Notes: generated by a model from the sequence alone, not told the origin. A stretch of 64,000 nucleotides of DNA from Pseudolabrys sp. (GCA_026125895.1 JAHCKG010000012.1:1-64000); one strand, 5' to 3'. Positions 49,421 through 59,619 are shown, numbered from the stretch's first letter. Translations and numbers: made by a program.

Positions 49421-52400
49421 ATGATGGATCAGCCGCGCCCGTTGCGCGGCAGCGAACGGATCGGGCGGCGCCTCGTTTCCGCGGGCGCATCGATCGCGGT
49501 GCTGATGGCGCTGTCGGCCGGATCGGCGACGGCGCAACAGTGGACGGGAGCGAGCAGCAACGACTGGACCGATGGCGCGAACTGGAACGGCGGAACGGTG
49601 CCGACGAGCCCGAGCGCGGTCACCATCAACTCGTCCAATCCGGCCGTGCTGGGCGCCGGCGGGGCGGCGAGCGGCTCGACCGGCAACCTGTTCGTCGGCG
49701 ACACGACATCGGGCAGCCTGACCGTTCAGAACGGTAGCACGCTGACGAGTCTCGGAAGCTTTCGGATCGGCGGGGGCACCGGCACCGGCACTGTGACGGT
49801 CACCGGCGCGGGATCGCAATGGACGGCCACCGGCCTTGCGCTCAGCGTCGGCGGCAGCGGGACGGGCATTCTCAACATCCAGAATGGCGGAACGGTCACG
49901 GCCAGCGGCGGGGTATCGCTCGGCAACGCCGGCGGCGTCGGCACGCTTAACGTCAGCAATGCCACGATCGCATCGCAGAGCCTGAACGTGGGCGCGGGCT
50001 CCCAAGTCAACTTCGACAACGCCACCTACCGCGCGACACGAAGCAGCGGCGTGTGGATCGGCACCGGCCCCGGCACGCTCAACATCGCGGCGGGCGGGCT
50101 GACGCTCGACAGCGTCGGCTTCACGGTGTCCGTCTTGCGCGAACTCAGCGGCGCCGGCGCATTGACCAAGACAGGGACCGGCATCCTCAACCTGACGACG
50201 AGCAATTCCTATACTGGCCGGACGGTGATCGATCAGGGCACGCTGGCGCTGCGCGCCAACAGCTCGATCGCGGCGTCGAGCGGTGTCACCGCGAACGGCA
50301 CCTTCGATATTTCGGCGATTACGCCGAGTGGCGTCGACATTCAGAGTTTGAGCGGCACGGGCAACGTCGTGCTCGGCGCCAAGACGCTGACATTGACCAA
50401 TGCGAACGACACCTTCGCAGGAGCGATCACCGGCACGGGCGACCTGACGATCTTGGGCGGCACCCAGACTCTCACCGGAGTCAGCACTTACGGCGGCGAG
50501 ACCAATGTGAGGGGCACAAGCAGTCTGCGCCTTCTCAACGGCGGTCAGATCACCGGCACGAGCGCCACGACCCTGGACGGCCCCGGCGTGACGGCGCAAG
50601 TGAGCGGCGCGGGATCGCTATTGCAGACCGGCACTCTGACCTTTGCCAACGGCGCGGGCAGCAACGTCACCCTCGACATTCTCGACGGCGGCGTCGTCAG
50701 AACGACGGGCGCCGGCACCACCGCGATCGGCAGCAGCGCGACGGCCGTGGCGACGGTCAATGTCGATGGCGCGGGATCGCGCTTCGAAGTCACGGACGGA
50801 CTCGGCATCGGCAATGTCAGCGCGGGGACGACGGCTTTCCTGAACGTCACCAACGGCGGCACGGTGCAGAGCGCCAGTGGCATCGTGGGCACTTCGTTTC
50901 GCTCCACTGCGACGAGGGCGGTGACGGTCTCGGGAGCGGGATCGAACTGGACGATGAGCGGCGCGCTCAATCTGCGCAGCGGCGCATCTTTGTCGGTTGT
51001 CGATGGCGGCGCGGTGACGGCGGCGACCTCGACCATCGCTCGGGTATCGCGAGCACGGCCAATCTGCTGCTGTCCGGCGCCGGATCCACTTACTCGGTCA
51101 CCGGCGATCAGCTGGTCGGCAGCTCGACCGGAACCGGCATTATCACGCTGGCGGACCGCGCTCGCATGACCGTTGGCGGCCAGCTCACTCTGGGCAGCGC
51201 AGCAGCGGCGACCGGTGTGCTCAATATCGGCGGCGCCGAGGGGCAGGCGGCGGCCGCCGCCGGCACGCTCGACGCCGCGACGTTGACCTTCGGTCCGGGC
51301 ACGGGTCGGTTGAATTTCAATCACACCGGCACCGGCTACGTCTTTTCAACGGCGATGTCGGGCACCGGCACGATCAATCAGCTTGCCGGCTTTACCAATC
51401 TCACCGGCAACAGTTCGGCTTTCGCCGGCACGACATCGGTCGAGGGCGGCACGCTGGCGGTGAACGGCGTGCTTGGCGGTACGATGGACGTGCTGTCCGG
51501 CGGCCGGCTGCAAGGCATCGGCACGGTCGGCGATACGAACAACGCGGCCGGCGGCATCATCGCGCCGGGCAATTCGATCGGCACGCTGACCGTGGCCGGC
51601 AACTACACCGGCACCGGCGGCACGCTGGAGATCGAAAGCGTCCTTGGCGGTGACGCGTCCCTGACCGACAAGCTCGTCATCACCGGCAACACCGCCGGCA
51701 ATACGAATGTGCGCGTCATCAATGTCGGCGGCACGGGTGCGCAGACAAGCGAAGGCATCAAGGTGGTCGATGTCGGCGGCGCTTCGAACGGCAGCTTCGC
51801 GCTGCAAGGCGACTATGTCATCAACGGCCAGCAGGCCGTGGTCGGCGGCGCCTATGCCTATACGTTGCAGAAGAATGGCGTCAGCACCCCGACGGATGGC
51901 GATTGGTATCTGCGCTCAAGTCTCCTCGCACCGACCGCGACGGTGCCGGCCGCTCCCCTGTATCAAGCCGGCGTACCGGTCTATGAGTCCTACGGTCCCA
52001 TCCTGCTCGGCATGAACGGATTGCCGACATTGCGTCAGCGCGTTGGCAATGCCTATGCGGCCGGTGGCGGCATTGGCGGCGGGCCGTCTCCGGTCTGGCT
52101 GCGCGTCGAGGGACGGCACACCAGCGTCAAGCCGTCGAGCACGACGGGTTCGAGCTACTCAAGCAATCAGGGAACGATGCGCGGCGGCGTCGATGGCCTG
52201 GCTTATGAGAACGGCCACGGCAGGCTGATCTTCGGCGTGACCGCGCATTACGACACGCTCTCGTCGGACGTGAAGTCGTTCTACGGCAACGGCAAGATCA
52301 AAGTGGACGGCATCGGCGTCGGCGGCACGCTCACCTGGTACGGCGACAACGGCTTCTATGCCGACGGTCAGTCGCAAATGACGTGGTACCGCTCGGACCT

Positions 52401-52917
52401 GTCGTCCGATCTCGCCGGCACGCTGACGGATGGCAACAGCGGCTTCGGCTATGCGTTCGGCGCCGAAAGCGGCCGGCGCATTCCTCTTGGCGGCGCGTTG
52501 TCCCTGACGCCGCAGGCGCAACTGGTGTATTCGTCGGTGAGGTTCAGCGCCTTCAACGACCGGTTCGGCGCCGCGGTGTCCGGCGACGACGCCGACAGCC
52601 TGCAGGGCCGTGCGGGTCTTTCGCTCGATCATCAGCGGCTTTGGCGCGACCGAGACGGCCGCAAGGTCAGCTCCGACATCTACGCCATCACCAACCTCTA
52701 TTACGAGTTCCTCGGCGGCACGGCCGTCGACGTCAGCGGCACGCGATTCACCAGCGCCGCCGATCGGCTGTGGGGTGGCGTGGGCGCCGGCGGCGCCTAT
52801 CGCTGGGCCGACGGCCGCTACGCGTTCTATGGCGAGGTGTCCTACAACACCAGCCTCGCCGACGTCGGAGACAGCGACGCTTACAAGGGCACGCTCGGAT
52901 TCCGCGCGACCTGGTGA
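49421..52917 (+). pseudogene. autotransporter outer-membrane protein, split by a frameshift
   Basis: Would be a 1165-residue type Va autotransporter. Long signal region (basic arm [17 protein letters not shown], hydrophobic stretch, cut after A-T-A). The passenger is made of glycine-rich PEP/autotransporter beta-strand repeats (G-A-G-S-x-W, G-S-G-T-G, L-x-V-x-N-G-G). The barrel begins about S-P-V-W-L-R-V-E-G-R and ends F-R-A-T-W. At 51038 one G seems to be missing (ATCG-CTCGGG where the repeat expects ATCGGCTCGGG); downstream sequence is in the -1 frame. Either the gene is inactive, phase-variable by slippage, or the base is a sequencing error. The passenger frame ends 51169. Confidence 0.8.
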
Positions 52918-52932
52918 GCGGGAGCGCGCAAT

Positions 52933-52960
52933 AAAAAAGGCCGGCGCGAGGCCGGCCTTT
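52933..52960. terminator. bidirectional terminator hairpin 1
   Basis: AAAGGCCGGC-GCGAG-GCCGGCCTTT, with A- and T-runs on both sides, lies between the convergent autotransporter and first barrel gene. The same hairpin recurs at 53778 and with small changes at 54782. Confidence 0.85.
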
Positions 52961-52983
52961 GTAGCGTTGCGATGTCGATGCGC

Positions 52984-53640
52984 TCAGAAGCGATAGTTCA
53001 AGCCGGCGCGGACGACGTTGTATTTGTAGCTGCCCGTCGCGGTGACGCCGCCGATGGTGAGGGTCGTGTCGCCGGAGGCGACGTAGAGATATTCGCCCTT
53101 CACGCTCCAGCGATCCCAGACCGCCCATTCGAGGCCGCCGCCGAGGGTCCACCCCGAACTCCAGTTCGATGCATCGACCGAGCCGCCGGGGGCGCTGAGT
53201 GACAGCTTGGTGTTGGTGTAAGCCCAGCCGCCGGTCCCGTAGAGCAGGGCGCGGTTGAAGGCATAGCCGACGCGGCCGCGCACCGTGGCGAAAGCCGGGA
53301 TCTTACCTTCGGCCGTGGCGCCGCCACCGAGATCCTCGGTCGCCTTGATGGTCGTGCCCTGGAAGTCACCCTCGATGCCGACGACGAAGTTGGAAAGTTG
53401 CAGGTTATAGCCGAGCTGGCCACCGAAGACGCCGCCCTTGGCATTGTCGGCGAAGGAGCTGGACCAGCCATAGCCGCCGTTGATGCCGGCGTAGAAACCG
53501 GTCCAGGAGAAATAGGCTGGGTAATAAGCCGGAGCCGGAGCCGGAGCCTTGATGGGCATGTCCGCCGCCAGAGCGTTTGAAGACAGAGCAATGGCCGGCA
53601 CGAAGGCACAGCCCAGTAACAACGCGTGAAGGCGCTTCAT
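52984..53640 (-). CDS. outer-membrane beta-barrel protein, Omp25/31-like (copy 1)
   Basis: A 218-residue eight-stranded barrel of the porin family typical of Hyphomicrobiales. Signal peptide M-K-R-L-H-A-L-L-L-G-C-A-F-V-P-A-I-A-L, cut near N-A-L-A-A. The mature part begins D-M-P-I-K-A-P-A-P, then F-S-W-T-G-F-Y-A-G-I-N-G-G-Y-G, a family hallmark, and ends R-A-G-L-N-Y-R-F. It is one of three paralogues in tandem on the minus strand. A terminator hairpin lies after its stop. Confidence 0.9.
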   Translation of the reverse strand: MKRLHALLLGCAFVPAIALSSNALAADMPIKAPAPAPAYYPAYFSWTGFYAGINGGYGWSSSFADNAKGGVFGGQLGYNLQLSNFVVGIEGDFQGTTIKATEDLGGGATAEGKIPAFATVRGRVGYAFNRALLYGTGGWAYTNTKLSLSAPGGSVDASNWSSGWTLGGGLEWAVWDRWSVKGEYLYVASGDTTLTIGGVTATGSYKYNVVRAGLNYRF

Positions 53641-53777
53641 CGCGATCCTCTTTGATTTGGTGTCAGGTGAAACGCATTACGCGGAGCCCGAAAGCTCTCC
53701 CGCCAACCGTGTGGTGAGTCTCCTTTACAGGATGTTAATACCGTCGCGGCGCCTCGCGACTTTTGGACAGGCCGCAA

Positions 53778-53806
53778 AAGAAAAGGCCGGCGCGAGGCCG
53801 GCCTTT
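53778..53806. terminator. terminator hairpin 2
   Basis: AAAGGCCGGC, loop GCGAG, GCCGGCCTTT: the same 10-bp stem as at 52933, here after the stop of the second barrel gene (minus strand). Confidence 0.85.
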
Positions 53807-53830
53807 CCCGATCGATGATGTGGCTTCGGC

Positions 53831-54499
53831 TTAGAAGCGGTAGTTCAGGCCGGCGCGGGCGACGTTGTAGTGATAGTCGCCGGTGCTGACGCCGATGCCG
53901 CCCAGCGTCAGGTCGACGCTGCGGGCCTTCACGTAGAGGTATTCGGCCTTGAGGCTCCACGGGCCGGCGAAGGCCCACTCGAGGCCGCCACCGAGGGCGT
54001 AGCCCGAACCCCACTTCGAGTCCGAAGCGGCGAAGCCCGGAGCGGTGACCGAAGCTTCGGTCTTGCTGTAGGCCCAGCCGCCGGTGCCGTACACCATGAA
54101 GCGATCCCAGGCGAAGCCGATGCGCGCACGCACGGTGCCGAAGGCCGGAACCTTGGCTTCACCGGTGGTCGGCCCGAGGATGGTGGTCACGGTCGCCGAG
54201 TTCTTGAGCGAGGTGCCCTGGATGTCGGCTTCAACGCCGAGGACGAGCGGGCTGTTGTAGCCCTGCCAGTTGTAGCCGATCTGGCCGCCGCCGACGAAGC
54301 CCGAGGCGTCGCCGAAGTTGGTGTCGGCCTTCGACCAGGCGCCACCGGCGTTCACGCCGATGTAGAAGCCGGTCCAGTTGTAGGTGGCCACCATCGGCGG
54401 CGCCTTGGTGTAGGCGCGGGCCGGCATGTCGGCCGCGGAAGCGGCGGTTGCGAAGCCCAGCACGGCCGCAGCGGCGCCGAGTACAGTGAGTGAACGCAT
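53831..54499 (-). CDS. outer-membrane beta-barrel protein, Omp25/31-like (copy 2)
   Basis: A 222-residue paralogue of the neighbouring barrels. Signal peptide M-R-S-L-T-V-L-G-A-A-A-A-V-L-G-F, cut at A-S-A. The mature start D-M-P-A-R-A-Y-T-K-A-P-P leads to Y-N-W-T-G-F-Y-I-G-V-N-A-G-G-A-W, and the end is V-A-R-A-G-L-N-Y-R-F. It has its own terminator hairpin and 332 bases of upstream sequence, so it is probably an independent transcript. Confidence 0.9.
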   Translation of the reverse strand: MRSLTVLGAAAAVLGFATAASAADMPARAYTKAPPMVATYNWTGFYIGVNAGGAWSKADTNFGDASGFVGGGQIGYNWQGYNSPLVLGVEADIQGTSLKNSATVTTILGPTTGEAKVPAFGTVRARIGFAWDRFMVYGTGGWAYSKTEASVTAPGFAASDSKWGSGYALGGGLEWAFAGPWSLKAEYLYVKARSVDLTLGGIGVSTGDYHYNVARAGLNYRF

Positions 54500-54781
54500 G
54501 AAGATCTCCCGGTATTCCAGAAATGGACGGTCTCATTGCACCGTCGCGGTGTCCTTGTAATACACGCTTCTCGCCAAAAAGCTGTGCCAATTAAGTCACT
54601 GATCAGACTAGAATAAAGTGGAACTTTGCATGCTTAATGGAACCTAAAAATGGAACTCTGCGTCTCCAAGGTTGTGCTGAGTCCGGGCATCCATTTACCA
54701 TTGCGGAATCAGCGGGCCTCTTGCCGATCAGAAATTGTGGGAACGAGGCGGTGCGCGGGGTGCGCGTTGTTTAGTGAAAAA

Positions 54782-54806
54782 AGAAGCCGGCGCGAGGCCG
54801 GCTCTG
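54782..54806. terminator. terminator hairpin 3
   Basis: AGCCGGC-GCGAG-GCCGGCT preceded by an A-run, a shorter version of hairpins 1 and 2, after the stop of the third barrel gene on the minus strand. Confidence 0.7.
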
Positions 54807-54839
54807 AAGTTGGACATGGAGGTTCAGAGGAACGGGAGT

Positions 54840-55523
54840 TCAGAAGCGCACGTTCACGCCAGCACGCACCATATTGATCCGGGGGCGGAAGGTGGTTTCG
54901 ACGCCGCAGACGCCGGCGTCGCAGGTCATCTTGCCGACATCGGCGTAGAGATATTCGGCCTTCACCGACCAGTCGCGGCTGATGCCGTATTCGATGCCGC
55001 CACCGACGGTCCAGCCGGTGCTGGTTCTGGTGTTGCTGCCAAGCGGCGTCGAGATCTTGGCGCCGGAGAACGCGGCGCCGCCGGTGATGAAGGGCATCCA
55101 GCGATCCATGGCGTAGCCGATACGGCCGCGGGCCGTGGCTATCCAGGTGTTCTTCACTTCGCAGGAGCCGGTGCCGCAGGTCGCGGCATTGGTGCCGTTG
55201 CCCTTGATGAAGGCGTAGTCGATGTCGCCTTCGAGGCCCCAGACCCAGACGCCGGTCTGCATGTTGTAACCGACCGTGGCGCCGGCCAGCCAACCGTATT
55301 GCGAACCGGTGTCGAAGTCGGTCAGCGCGTTGCTGACATGGGCCTTGCCCCAGCCGTAGCCGCCATTGGCGCCGACATAGATGCCGGTCCAGTTGTACGG
55401 CAGGTACGCGGGCAGGGGCGGCGCCTTGTAGACGGGAGCACGAAGATCGGCGGCGACTGACGGCGCCGTCATCGCCAGCGCGAAACACAATGTTGCAAGA
55501 CTGCGGGTGAGACGCGTCATCAA
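54840..55523 (-). CDS. outer-membrane beta-barrel protein, Omp25/31-like (copy 3)
   Basis: A 227-residue paralogue with signal peptide M-M-T-R-L-T-R-S-L-A-T-L-C-F-A-L, cut near V-A-A. P-Y-N-W-T-G-I-Y-V-G-A-N-G-G-Y-G-W marks the first strand; the end is V-R-A-G-V-N-V-R-F. Unlike the other two it has four Cys residues in two pairs (C-G-T-G-S-C and C-D-A-G-V-C), which could form disulfides in surface loops. Confidence 0.9.
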   Translation of the reverse strand: MMTRLTRSLATLCFALAMTAPSVAADLRAPVYKAPPLPAYLPYNWTGIYVGANGGYGWGKAHVSNALTDFDTGSQYGWLAGATVGYNMQTGVWVWGLEGDIDYAFIKGNGTNAATCGTGSCEVKNTWIATARGRIGYAMDRWMPFITGGAAFSGAKISTPLGSNTRTSTGWTVGGGIEYGISRDWSVKAEYLYADVGKMTCDAGVCGVETTFRPRINMVRAGVNVRF

Positions 55524-55960
55524 TAACCTCCTGGGTTTTCGAGAAAAACTCAGACAGGCACCGACACGACTGAATATGACGATGCGCGACCGTACATTAG
55601 CTGTGGACGATTCGCACTCTTAAGTTGCGTTTTTCGAGATGGCGCGTCGGCGGACGATTCACGCATGCCCTACCGGATGGTCCGCTGCATTGACTTCCCT
55701 CGGCAGAGTGATTAGAACAAAAAGCGAACATGCCGACGGCCGCGTCGATGCGAGAGCGTGCGGCGGAACCGGCCTGCGGATGGCTTGTGGATTAAAGAGG
55801 CCGCCGATGGCAGGGCCCTATGTCGCCCCGGCATCGCGGACTAGGGTGAATTGACGATCGGGCGGCGAGCGAGCCCGGGATCGGCGAGTGGCGCGCGATC
55901 ACGCGGCGCGACATGGGTTCGCCGGCCGACGAATTAGCGACAAGGATGGCGGAGAGCATC
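55524..55960. other. 437-base region before ssb
   Basis: It carries promoters for the divergent barrel gene and ssb but no supported gene. Open frames here (for example 55639-55854) have no motif. No clear LexA-like repeat was recognised. Confidence 0.35.
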
Positions 55961-56464
55961 ATGGCGGGTAGCGTCAACAAAGTGATTTTGATCGGCAATC
56001 TGGGCGCCGATCCGGAAATTCGGCGCACGCAGGACGGCCGTCCCGTGGCCAACCTGCGCATCGCCACGTCGGAAACCTGGCGCGACAAGAATACCGGCGA
56101 GCGCAAGGAAAAGACCGAGTGGCACCGCGTCGTCGTGTTCAACGAAGGCCTGTGCAAGGTCATCGAGCAATACGTCAAGAAAGGCTCGAAGGTTTACATC
56201 GAAGGCGCGCTGCAGACGCGCAAGTGGCAGGACAAGGACGGCCAGGACCGCTATTCGACCGAAGTCGTGCTGCAAGGTTTCAACTCGCAGCTCACCATGC
56301 TCGACGGCCGCAGCGGCGGCGCCGGCTCGAGCGGCGGCGACTTCGGCGGCGGTGAGGATTTCGGTTCGGGCGGCCCGAGCGGCGGCGGTCAGCGCCGGCA
56401 GCCGGCCATGGCCGGTGGCGGCGGCGGCCGCGGCAACGACATGGACGACGAGATCCCGTTCTGA
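55961..56464 (+). CDS. ssb: single-stranded DNA-binding protein
   Basis: A 167-residue homotetrameric SSB for replication and repair. OB fold at the start ([18 protein letters not shown]), [22 protein letters not shown], then a Gly-rich linker and the conserved protein-binding tip D-D-E-I-P-F. The open frame extends 48 bases upstream but the ATG at 55961, before A-G-S-V-N-K, is the family's start. Followed by a strong terminator. Confidence 0.97.
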   Translation: MAGSVNKVILIGNLGADPEIRRTQDGRPVANLRIATSETWRDKNTGERKEKTEWHRVVVFNEGLCKVIEQYVKKGSKVYIEGALQTRKWQDKDGQDRYSTEVVLQGFNSQLTMLDGRSGGAGSSGGDFGGGEDFGSGGPSGGGQRRQPAMAGGGGGRGNDMDDEIPF

Positions 56465-56495
56465 AACGAGCACGGCTCGGCGGTTACGAATTGGC

Positions 56496-56527
56496 AAAGA
56501 GCGCGGGTTCTCCGCGCTCTTTTTTTA
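56496..56527 (+). terminator. ssb terminator
   Basis: AAAGAGCGCGG pairs with CCGCGCTCTTT around a short loop (GTTCT), followed by a seven-T run: a classic rho-independent terminator 31 bases after the ssb stop. Confidence 0.93.
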
Positions 56528-56598
56528 TGGCGCGGCGCGCTGCCACCGTCACAGGAAGCCGCTAGACTTCGCCGCACAACAACAAAGGGAGGCGTCCG

Positions 56599-57765
56599 AT
56601 GTTGCGCGGCTTGAGTCTCGTGCGGTTGGTCTGTGCGCTTGTATTGGTTTTGCCGATTGCGGCATTCGCCCAGGACGATCTGATCGTCGAGAAGAAAACC
56701 TTCTCGATGCCCAGCTACACCACGGTGGCCGGCGCCACGATCAAGGACGTCAAGATCGGCTGGGAATCCGCCGGCACGCTCAATGCCGACAAGTCGAACG
56801 CCATCCTGATCGCGCATTTCTTCTCCGGCACCAGCCACGCTTTCGGCAAATATGCGAAGGACGACAAGGCGGCGGGCTACTGGGATTATCTCGTCGGCCC
56901 CGGCAAGGTCGTCGATACCAACAAATACTTCGTGCTGTCGTCCGACACGCTGGTGAATCTCAACGTCAATGCGCCGAACGTCGTCACCACCGGTCCGGCC
57001 AGCATCAACCCCGACACCGGCAAGCCTTATGGCATGAGCTTTCCGGTCGTCAGCATCAAGGATTTCGTCCGGGTACAGAAGGCGCTCGTCGACTCGCTCG
57101 GCATCAAGAAGCTGCACGCGGTGATGGGCGCTTCGATGGGCGCGCTGCAGACCTACGAATGGGCGGCGAGCTTTCCCGAGGCGGTCGACCGCATCGTGCC
57201 GGTCATCGGCACGCCCGGCGGCGACGCCTTCCTCATCGAGTGGCTCAACATCTGGGCCGCGCCGATCAAGCTCGATCCGAACTGGAACGGCGGCAATTAT
57301 TACGGCGGCAAGCCGCCGACCGAAGGCCTGAAGGAAGCGCTGAAGATCGTGACGCTGCAGGCCAACCACTCGGACTGGGCGATCAAGACTTTCGGCAATG
57401 CGCCGGCCGATCCGGCCAAGGATCCGGCGGCGGCGATGGACAACAAGTTCAAGATCGAAGCGGCGATCGACGCGGCGGCGGCGGCGCGTGCCGCGACGTC
57501 GGATGCCAATTCGCTGATCTATCTCGCCAAGGCCAACCAGCTCGCCAACGCCGATCCGGCGAAGATCAAGGCGCCGGCGCTGATCCTGTATTCGCCGACC
57601 GATCTCGTTTTCTACGCGCCGCTGGTCGAGGAGGCGGCCAAGAAGATCGCCGCCGGCGGCACGGCGGTCGATACCGGGCAACTGCCGGGGCCGAATGGCC
57701 ATCTCAACGGCGTGCTTGCCGTGGCGCAGCAGGGCGAGCGGATCAAGGCGTTCCTCGCCAAGTAA
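56599..57765 (+). CDS. exported MetX-like alpha/beta hydrolase
   Basis: A 388-residue protein with a signal peptide (L-V-R-L-V-C-A-L-V-L-V-L-P-I-A-A-F-A). The body follows homoserine O-acetyltransferase: nucleophile elbow G-A-S-M-G-A-L-Q (Ser about 181), Asp in Y-S-P-T-D-L-V-F and His in G-P-N-G-H-L-N-G. MetX itself is cytosolic and makes O-acetylhomoserine; an exported relative must do something else, such as hydrolysing an ester or amide. It stands alone between ssb and the DUF1772-like gene. Confidence 0.8.
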   Translation: MLRGLSLVRLVCALVLVLPIAAFAQDDLIVEKKTFSMPSYTTVAGATIKDVKIGWESAGTLNADKSNAILIAHFFSGTSHAFGKYAKDDKAAGYWDYLVGPGKVVDTNKYFVLSSDTLVNLNVNAPNVVTTGPASINPDTGKPYGMSFPVVSIKDFVRVQKALVDSLGIKKLHAVMGASMGALQTYEWAASFPEAVDRIVPVIGTPGGDAFLIEWLNIWAAPIKLDPNWNGGNYYGGKPPTEGLKEALKIVTLQANHSDWAIKTFGNAPADPAKDPAAAMDNKFKIEAAIDAAAAARAATSDANSLIYLAKANQLANADPAKIKAPALILYSPTDLVFYAPLVEEAAKKIAAGGTAVDTGQLPGPNGHLNGVLAVAQQGERIKAFLAK

Positions 57766-57811
57766 CCGGCGGGCAAGTAACCGGCGTATGCGGGTTGAAC
57801 GGCGCGTCGCC

Positions 57812-58324
57812 TCAGCGGCGCGCCGTCAGCAACGTCGCCAGGCACAGCGCGCCGAAGCCGGCAAAGGTCAGCGCCGCATTGGCGGCGTGCGACACTTCCC
57901 ACTGCCAGCGCAGCGCTTCCCAGTTGGCCGGCACCACCGTCCAGTTCTGCGTCGCGACATTGGCCGGATAAGTGTAAGCAAAGAAGATCACGAGGCCGCC
58001 GGCGAGACAGACGACGGCGAGCAGCATCAAGCGGAACGGCAGCGGCTGCCGGCGCACGGCGATCGCCAGCACGGCATTCGCGACGAGTGCGCCAATCGAG
58101 GCGATGCCGAACAGCGCCCAGCCATTGTACACCGACTGCGCCGTGAAATAGGCCTGTTGCGTCATGTGCAGCTTGGTCAACAGCGAGGCGGCATGCGAGC
58201 CGCCCGGCACCAGGGCGAAGGCGGTGAGGAAAAGGGCGATGAATTGCAGAGCCAGCATCGCGCCAGCCTGCCGGGGAACTGCGGCGATGGCGTGTCGGGT
58301 CTCGCATCGCGCCGCGCGCTTCAC
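57812..58324 (-). CDS. DUF1772-like membrane protein
   Basis: A 170-residue protein with four hydrophobic segments and the pattern N-W-T-V-V-P-A-N-W-E-A-L-R-W-Q-W-E-V-S-H-A-A-N, typical of DUF1772 (anthrone oxygenase-like) proteins. GTG 58324 overlaps the stop of the upstream CorC-like gene; an ATG at 58258 begins the first membrane helix more directly. The physiological role is unknown. Confidence 0.65.
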   Translation of the reverse strand: MKRAARCETRHAIAAVPRQAGAMLALQFIALFLTAFALVPGGSHAASLLTKLHMTQQAYFTAQSVYNGWALFGIASIGALVANAVLAIAVRRQPLPFRLMLLAVVCLAGGLVIFFAYTYPANVATQNWTVVPANWEALRWQWEVSHAANAALTFAGFGALCLATLLTARR

Positions 58325-59619
58325 AGATTATGCCGCCTGCCCGTGCTGGTGAGCGGCATCGCGACGATGCGATCGATGCGGCGGCCGTCGAGATCGGCGA
58401 CCTCGAAGCGCCATTGATGGAAGGTCGCGGTTTCGCCGATGCGCGGCAGGTGTTTCATCTGCGCCAGCAGGAACCCGGCCGCGGTGTGATAGCTGCGCCC
58501 GGGCGGCAGCGTGAAGCCGAGCAACTCGGCCATTTCGTCGGCAGGGAGCGAACCCGCCAGCGACCAGCGGCCGTCATCGAGGCGCACGGCGGACGGCTCT
58601 TCGTCCGGCGCCGGCGCACTGCCGATGATGACCTGCATCAGGTTGGCCAGCGTCACGATGCCTTCGAAGTGACCGTATTCGTCGTGCACCAGCGCCAGCG
58701 GGTTGGGCGCGTCGCGCAGCATCGGCAGCACGTCGAGCGAGTCCATGGTGTCGAGCACGACCGGCGCCTCGCGCACGAAGCGCCGCACGGTGAGATCCTC
58801 GCCGTTGAGCGCGGCGCGCAGCAGATCGTGGACGCGCACCACGCCGACCATGGCGTCGATGTCGTCGCCGGCGGGGAGGAGGGTGTGGCGGGTGTCGTCG
58901 AGGATGCGGCGGACGGCGGCGGCGTCGGCGCCGATGTCGAGCCATTCGACCTCGTGCCGCGGCGTCATGGCGCCGCGCACGGAACGGTCGGCAAGGCGCA
59001 TCACGCCGGAGATCAGCCGGCGCTCGTCGGCCTCGATGACGCCGGCGGTTTCGGCTTCCGCCATCAGGCTCTGGATTTCCTCGTCGCTGACCTTGTTTTC
59101 GCGGCGTTCGTGCTGGCCGAGCAGGCGCAGCACGGCGCGGCCCGAGACGTCGAGCAGGCTGACCAGCGGGCCAGCGATCTTGGACAACAGGGTCATGGCC
59201 GGCGCGACAAGCGTCGCGATGCGCTCGGGATCGCGCAAGGCGATCTGCTTTGGCACCAGTTCTCCGACGATCAGCGACAGGTAGGTGATGAACACGACGA
59301 CGACGCCGACGCCGACCGGATCGGCGATGCTGGCGGGCATGCCGAGATCGCGCAGCGCCGCGGTGAGACGCAGGCCGAGCGTCGCGCCGGAGAAGGCGCC
59401 GGACAGGATGCCGACCAGCGTAATGCCGATCTGCACCGTGGAGAGGAAGCGCCCCGGATCGGAGGCGAGCGCCAGCGCGCGCCGCGAGCCATAGACGTTG
59501 CGCGCGATCATGGCCCGCAGGCGGCTTTGCCGGGAGGAGACGATTGCCAGTTCGGACATGGCAAGGCCGCCATTGACGACGGTCAGGGCGACGACGATCG
59601 CGAGTTCGAGATAGAGCAT
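58321..59619 (-). CDS. HlyC/CorC family (CNNM-CBS) membrane protein
   Basis: A 432-residue protein: an amino-terminal CNNM transmembrane domain (about residues 1-190 with V-N-G-G-L-A-M-S-E-L-A-I-V-S-S-R-Q, L-V-P-K-Q-I-A-L), a CBS pair (M-T-P-R-H-E-V-E-W-L, V-H-D-E-Y-G-H-F-E-G-I-V-T), and the final CorC/HlyC domain (Y-H-T-A-A-G-F-L-L). These act in magnesium or cobalt efflux or are called hemolysins in error. It overlaps the downstream gene by four bases. Confidence 0.9.
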   Translation of the reverse strand: MLYLELAIVVALTVVNGGLAMSELAIVSSRQSRLRAMIARNVYGSRRALALASDPGRFLSTVQIGITLVGILSGAFSGATLGLRLTAALRDLGMPASIADPVGVGVVVVFITYLSLIVGELVPKQIALRDPERIATLVAPAMTLLSKIAGPLVSLLDVSGRAVLRLLGQHERRENKVSDEEIQSLMAEAETAGVIEADERRLISGVMRLADRSVRGAMTPRHEVEWLDIGADAAAVRRILDDTRHTLLPAGDDIDAMVGVVRVHDLLRAALNGEDLTVRRFVREAPVVLDTMDSLDVLPMLRDAPNPLALVHDEYGHFEGIVTLANLMQVIIGSAPAPDEEPSAVRLDDGRWSLAGSLPADEMAELLGFTLPPGRSYHTAAGFLLAQMKHLPRIGETATFHQWRFEVADLDGRRIDRIVAMPLTSTGRRHNL

